Assembly: GCA_002811645.1 (NCBI GenBank) | Contig: PDIP01000084.1 | Coordinates: 7,700 to 39,230, forward strand | DNA length: 31,531 nucleotides | Source: Corallochytrium limacisporum | Lineage: Eukaryota; Opisthokonta | Reading direction: 5' to 3' | Shown: piece by piece, positions 27,985 to 31,531 of the stretch | Numbering within the stretch: the stretch's first letter is position 1 | Layout: the number at the start of each line of letters is the position of its first letter | Translations under genes and position numbers: made by a program | Notes under the pieces: generated by a model | What the model saw: the letters and a program-made list of their open reading frames with translations, nothing else | The model's database searches: none | Told to the model about the DNA's origin: nothing

Positions 27985-27994
27985 TTGGCGCCAA
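27985..27994. promoter_or_regulatory. E2F-like palindrome TTGGCGCCAA
   Basis: A perfect 10-bp palindrome lies 184 bp upstream of the LRR gene start. On the minus strand it reads TTTGGCGCC, matching the E2F/DP half-site TTTSSCGC. It lies in the spacer that also carries tRNA-Ala, so it could serve the LRR gene or the more distant glycosyltransferase. Confidence 0.4.
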
Positions 27995-28165
27995 AGTCTG
28001 GCAGCCGGCTTTGGCCCCACCGTGGCCCTGTCCCCTCAGTACTGCAAAGTACCGGAAAATGGAATACACGGAAAAATGGAAGAAACCAGATGTTTATATA
28101 TTGATTTTTCCGACACCTAATTTAGTACCGAAATTCCTGAGGCCTGTTGTTGTTGGCCACGGGTT

Positions 28166-28237
28166 GGGGGTGTAGATCAGTGGTAGATCGTCTCGTTTGC
28201 ATCGAGAAGGCCGGGGGTTCAAGTCCCTCCTCCTCCA
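28166..28237 (+). tRNA. tRNA-Ala (anticodon UGC)
   Basis: This 72-base cloverleaf has no intron and no encoded CCA. The D stem GATC/GATC, anticodon stem TCTCG/CGAGA with loop TTTGCAT (anticodon TGC), five-base variable loop AGGCC and T stem GGGGG/CCCTC all pair. The acceptor stem carries the G3:U70 wobble pair, the universal alanine identity element, and discriminator A73. Internal promoter A box (TAGATCAGTGG) and B box (GGTTCAAGTCC) are present. One acceptor pair is mismatched (U6:U67). The D stem has the A11:U24 and U12:A23 pairs in place of the common GCTC/GAGC form. Confidence 0.96.
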
Positions 28238-28250
28238 AAGTTGGAGTTTC

Positions 28251-28265
28251 TTTTTTTTTTTTTTT
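28251..28265 (+). terminator. Pol III oligo-T terminator
   Basis: Fifteen Ts begin 14 nt after the tRNA-Ala 3' end, a strong RNA polymerase III stop. Confidence 0.85.
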
Positions 28266-28494
28266 GGCCAGGTTGTGCCAAGTGCCAGGCTGTCATTGCT
28301 GGGAGAACTATGAAACAGTACGGGTAGATTAAAGACAGCGCAGCAATCTGCATTCCAGACGTCATAGCGCAGGCACTTGTAGACCCGATCAGAGGGAAAA
28401 CAAGATACCCTGTACGGCGCTGCCTTCAAGTACATGGGAGGACAGCCATGTAAGCTGTATATCACGTTTTTTTTTGCACGCAAAACTTTGCACA

Positions 28495-29958
28495 ATGCAA
28501 GGACGGCTCAACACGAGAACAAACGGACAGTATCGAATCCAGTTAGGAGACGACGTTCTACTAGGACAGTCGGTCAAAGGAAACCGATATGGGTGGCGGG
28601 CCACCCTGCGGGATCTGCGACGCCGCGTCCCGTCCAACCGTCGACTGTTCATCTTTGGAATAATAGCTTTCATTTTATTGCGATACCTTTGGACCTCGGG
28701 AACGTCGGTTAACACAACTTCCGCCGCAGTGGCAACGTCGACTCGGCCACCGAATGCAGTGGAAGAGGCACCTACATACCAACCCGACCTAATCCTGCCG
28801 TTGAAATGGTGGGAAGCGAGCACACACCTTACTTCTAACGACCAGCACCGGATAGCCGAGCCACCGGCCTTCGGATCGACTATAGCCGATATTGCGTCAG
28901 AGAATGAAGAAATACATATTGTGGTGCATGTGTTCGCGTGGGACCGCTTGGATTCTTTGAAACGCCTCCTGAAGTCGCTTGAGACCTCCTACTACGATAG
29001 GCATCCGGTTGACCTGCAATTTAACATCGACGGTGGGGCGAAACAGGAAGTCACACAATTCGTCTCTACTTACACAGGATGGCAGCACGGAGACGTTGTA
29101 CGAAACATTCGCACAGAGAACGTTGGGTTAGAACGCAACATCATGACTGCATGGGACCCTGTGAATGACCGGCGTATGGGTGTATTCCTCGAGGATGACA
29201 TTGAAGTTAGCCCGTACTGGTACAGATACATCCGCGCTTGTCTGAAGGCCTATCGCCATGCCTGGCGCGAATACAGTGGCCTGGTGGGCATTTCCCTGTA
29301 CACCCCACGCCTGGTCCAGGTACCTCGACCACAGCGTGACTGGCACGCGTACGAAGCGGGTGTGAAGCTGAACAATCCCTTCCTGCTGCAGCTGCCGTGT
29401 AGTTGGGGTGCGTTGTACTTCCCCTGGGCATGGCGTGACTTTAGACAGTACTGGGAGAGCATGCAGCGGCCCGAAATCCCTGCCAAAGAAATTCCGTACT
29501 TGCCGGACACAGATACAAACAGGTGGGAGCGCAGCTGGAAGCGTCGCATGATTGAATTCATGTACGTGAATGGTATGGTGATGTTGTATCCGAATCTTGC
29601 AAACGAAGCGAGCTTTAGTACCAACCACCGGGAAGTCGGTCAGCATACAGGGACCGGTGGTTCTGCACAAAAGGAAAATGATCTTTCCCCGGAGAAGCGT
29701 GCTGAGCTGGAGCGCAAGCGTCGACAGTTCGAGGTGCCTTTAGTGGAGTCCGATGGCGTAGCATCACAATTGCGATTTCCGGCGGTTGACTCGCTGGACG
29801 TTTTGAATTTGTATCACCACCGCGTAGACGAAGGGCGCAGAACCTTGCTGAAACTTGGTAGATACTGGGCTGGCGAAATTGCCGATTGGCACGGTAGCGA
29901 CAATGAACTACTACAGGCGCTGCAAACTGTTCCTGATGATTTTCTGAGAACGATATGA
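28495..29958 (+). CDS. Golgi-type type II membrane glycosyltransferase (GT-A fold, GT2/GT13-like)
   Basis: The protein has 487 residues from the ATG at 28495; the frame extends upstream only to a TTG. Residues 1-50 form a basic cytoplasmic tail. Residues 51-65 (LFIFGIIAFILLRYL) are a short signal-anchor. A Thr/Ala-rich stem follows, and the catalytic domain starts near residue 138 with IHIVVHVFAWDRLDSLKRLL. FLEDDIEVSPYWYRYI places an acidic metal/nucleotide-sugar motif at Glu233-Asp-Asp235, as in GT-A enzymes and resembling the EDD motif of GlcNAc-transferase I (GT13). Donor and acceptor cannot be read from sequence. The domain extends to about 395, ahead of a charged region with ELERKRRQ. 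The stop TGA overlaps a poly(A) signal. It converges on the RBR gene with 29 bp between stops. Confidence 0.85.
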   Translation: MQGRLNTRTNGQYRIQLGDDVLLGQSVKGNRYGWRATLRDLRRRVPSNRRLFIFGIIAFILLRYLWTSGTSVNTTSAAVATSTRPPNAVEEAPTYQPDLILPLKWWEASTHLTSNDQHRIAEPPAFGSTIADIASENEEIHIVVHVFAWDRLDSLKRLLKSLETSYYDRHPVDLQFNIDGGAKQEVTQFVSTYTGWQHGDVVRNIRTENVGLERNIMTAWDPVNDRRMGVFLEDDIEVSPYWYRYIRACLKAYRHAWREYSGLVGISLYTPRLVQVPRPQRDWHAYEAGVKLNNPFLLQLPCSWGALYFPWAWRDFRQYWESMQRPEIPAKEIPYLPDTDTNRWERSWKRRMIEFMYVNGMVMLYPNLANEASFSTNHREVGQHTGTGGSAQKENDLSPEKRAELERKRRQFEVPLVESDGVASQLRFPAVDSLDVLNLYHHRVDEGRRTLLKLGRYWAGEIADWHGSDNELLQALQTVPDDFLRTI

Positions 29959-29963
29959 ATAAA
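29958..29963 (+). terminator. AATAAA poly(A) signal overlapping the stop codon
   Basis: The last base of the glycosyltransferase TGA (29956-29958) is the first A of AATAAA. A T/G-rich stretch (about 29975-30003) follows, suitable as a downstream element, and extends into the end of the opposing RBR gene. Confidence 0.65.
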
Positions 29964-29987
29964 TGTTCGCAAAAAGTGTACTAGTCT

Positions 29988-31181
29988 TTATATCTTTGTC
30001 TTTTGCTCCTGTATCAGTTGCATGAGTTGGACGTAGAGATCGTCATTGTGGGCCTCTAGTGAATCGGGATCAACTTCGTTGTGGCAGAAGGTACACTCGT
30101 TGTTTCCAAGTTTGGTGTAATGCGGACAGGTGTTGCTGCCCAGAACTGACAGCATGGCGGTTGGATCACCCGTCTTTAGGGCGTAGTTTAACCGCTCTGT
30201 ACGACGTTGAGAGGGCGTCGTCGTCAGAATATATACTGCTGTCCCCGTCGCATCCACAGCTACACGGGCGAAAGGTTTGAGAGCGTCGTAGTAGACAAAG
30301 CTAGCCGCCTTTCCGGTGCCTTTGGCCACGCCTCTGGAAGCCCGGGCGATCCCACGGGCCGCTGTGCGTAACAAAGGCACTGATGTCGGGGTTTGACCAC
30401 CAGACTGCATGTTATCCATAACGGTTGTGCGACTGGTCGGATCTTCGTTACACTGGTGGCTGCTGTCGGCCCAGCTGAACGGTTTGCCGCAGAGCCAGCA
30501 AAAGTTATTGCCGCACCAGGTGCAGTACATATGGCTGCACCCGCCGTCCTTTACGACCCGTCGACCGCAACGAGTGCATGTGCGAGTGTGCTCTGCAAGC
30601 CAAAGAACGGTTTGCATTTCTTCTCTTCGTCGCTCGGTGGTTCCATACCGAATGGCTAGCACTTCGGCGATGTGTTCCTCGCCGTCAACATCCCCAGCGA
30701 TGATAGGACGATTCGATGGCATAAAGCATGAAACGGGGAACAAAAGTAGCATCTTGATGCGTTTTGCGTTGCCCTTTGACGATATCATGCTGAGACTTCG
30801 CGCGTCTGCGTCACTGTCACCACTGCTACTCCCACTATCATCAACATGGCCACGTAGAATGCATGTCGCTGCTAATTCTGGATACGCATTGCGAAAGAGT
30901 TCGATCATGGCCCAAGTGGGTCGAAGATACGCTAAACACGGGCCACTGCAGCAGCTTACTCCGGAGCTGACGAGATTTTCATCATACCGCAGACGAAGGA
31001 TGACACCGGCCTCTATATAGCGGCAAAAACACTCACCGCAGACCAGGTGCGTCGTGTCCTCGTCGCAGTGGAGACCCACAGGACCATCCTTCTGCAAGTC
31101 GATCTTGGTGACGAGATCCGTTTCCGTTGGATCAAGCACTGTCACGATCGCCGCTTCACAGACCACACATTTGCCTTCCAT
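29988..31181 (-). CDS. RBR-like E3 ubiquitin ligase
   Basis: The protein has 397 residues from the ATG at 31181 (ATCATGG context), which sits just before the first zinc-binding cysteine. The frame continues upstream to a TTG, with further ATGs at 31265 and 31247. The N-terminal RING1-like part has Cys5-x2-Cys8, Cys39, Cys48, Cys51 and Cys53. A catalytic RING2 (Rcat) domain at 202-244 has Cys202-x2-Cys205, GGC215SHMYC, then CxxC pairs and a final His/Cys. Cys215 matches the active-site cysteine of parkin-type ligases (GGCMHMKC). The middle IBR domain is not obvious; only CCSGPC (77-82) hints at it. The C-terminus adds a possible extra zinc site (Cys352, Cys363, Cys366, His367). The family forms an E3-thioester before transferring ubiquitin. 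The substrate is unknown. Confidence 0.82.
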   Translation of the reverse strand: MEGKCVVCEAAIVTVLDPTETDLVTKIDLQKDGPVGLHCDEDTTHLVCGECFCRYIEAGVILRLRYDENLVSSGVSCCSGPCLAYLRPTWAMIELFRNAYPELAATCILRGHVDDSGSSSGDSDADARSLSMISSKGNAKRIKMLLLFPVSCFMPSNRPIIAGDVDGEEHIAEVLAIRYGTTERRREEMQTVLWLAEHTRTCTRCGRRVVKDGGCSHMYCTWCGNNFCWLCGKPFSWADSSHQCNEDPTSRTTVMDNMQSGGQTPTSVPLLRTAARGIARASRGVAKGTGKAASFVYYDALKPFARVAVDATGTAVYILTTTPSQRRTERLNYALKTGDPTAMLSVLGSNTCPHYTKLGNNECTFCHNEVDPDSLEAHNDDLYVQLMQLIQEQKTKI

Positions 31182-31531
31182 GATGGTGAAGTAGGTAATG
31201 AAACACGTTACATTGGAATGCAGAGCGTGAAGGGGATTCTTTAACATACCCGCACGTGAAATCATTCTGACTGTACTGTAGAGCCACACGAATACGACAT
31301 TGCAGGTCCAAGAAACGATTATTTGAAACAAAAGCCACGTACACCCCCCAACAAACAAACACGCATCGTCAGCTGCTTCCCCCCGCCAATCTAGTGAACG
31401 CCCCTAGGAATTCAGCACCGAACTACCACCCTCTGTCTGGGAATATTGTATCAAATCTACTCATTTTGATTTAGCTCTGCCGTCGCTTGGGAGAGCGGGA
31501 AAATTTTGACAGATTCGAACTCAGCACCCTC
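31182..31531. other. Upstream region of the RBR gene
   Basis: Apart from the possible N-terminal extension of the RBR gene (ATG at 31265 or 31247), I see no gene. The last 60 bases contain A-box-like and B-box-like sequence, but the segment between them is too short for a tRNA. Confidence 0.4.

Noticed and set aside
28474-28494. Seven-codon N-terminal extension of the glycosyltransferase
   Set aside because: It begins at TTG; the ATG at 28495 is the first in-frame ATG.
31471-31531. tRNA-like A-box and B-box at the window end
   Set aside because: TAGCTC...GAGAGCG and GATTCGAACTC are present, but only about 16 bases separate the D arm from the T arm region and the T stem does not pair.

Overview
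The window is nuclear DNA of a unicellular or early-branching eukaryote with very few introns. Thirteen protein genes read as single uninterrupted ORFs with eukaryotic features: Kozak-like starts, AATAAA signals, TATA and CCAAT boxes, a Pol III tRNA gene, and a mitochondrial presequence on an organellar tRNA synthetase. The gene set is mixed. The purine enzyme is the PurK-PurE fusion known from fungi and plants, not the animal PAICS type. The orotate phosphoribosyltransferase resembles the animal/plant UMP synthase domain but stands alone, and an AKAP17A-like splicing factor is present. A unicellular relative of animals or an early fungal lineage would fit. This placement is inference from remembered family features and no tree was made.

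Layout, left to right. A WDR44/DGR2-like WD40 protein (+) is followed by the ADE2-type purine enzyme (+), which converges on a type I membrane protein with two PPxY motifs in its tail (-). Next comes a gene-free stretch of about 5.2 kb, rich in C/T/G homopolymers and holding a G-quadruplex-forming tract. An AKAP17A-like factor (-) and the WDR33/Pfs2 polyadenylation factor (+) diverge from one 685-bp spacer. WDR33 converges on mitochondrial asparaginyl-tRNA synthetase (-), which diverges from OPRT (+). A sterol 4-alpha-carboxylate dehydrogenase (+) follows and converges on an unrecognised polyacidic protein (-). Then come a Rieske plus cytochrome-b5-reductase-like fusion (+), a helical-domain plus SH3 protein (-), an LRR protein with a Cys-pair tail (-), tRNA-Ala(UGC) (+), a GT-A-fold glycosyltransferase (+) and an RBR-type ubiquitin ligase (-).

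The genes are mostly housekeeping: nucleotide synthesis (ADE2, OPRT), pre-mRNA processing (AKAP17A, WDR33), translation (NARS2, tRNA-Ala), sterol synthesis, glycosylation, trafficking and ubiquitination. They alternate between divergent pairs sharing one upstream spacer and convergent pairs with 29 to 229 bp between stops. The most unusual items are the Rieske/FNR fusion, the PPxY membrane protein, the stand-alone UMPS-type OPRT, the RBR protein with no obvious central IBR domain, and the gene-free G/C-tract region. I saw no complete transposon, CRISPR array or operon, and no clear evidence of recent gene transfer.
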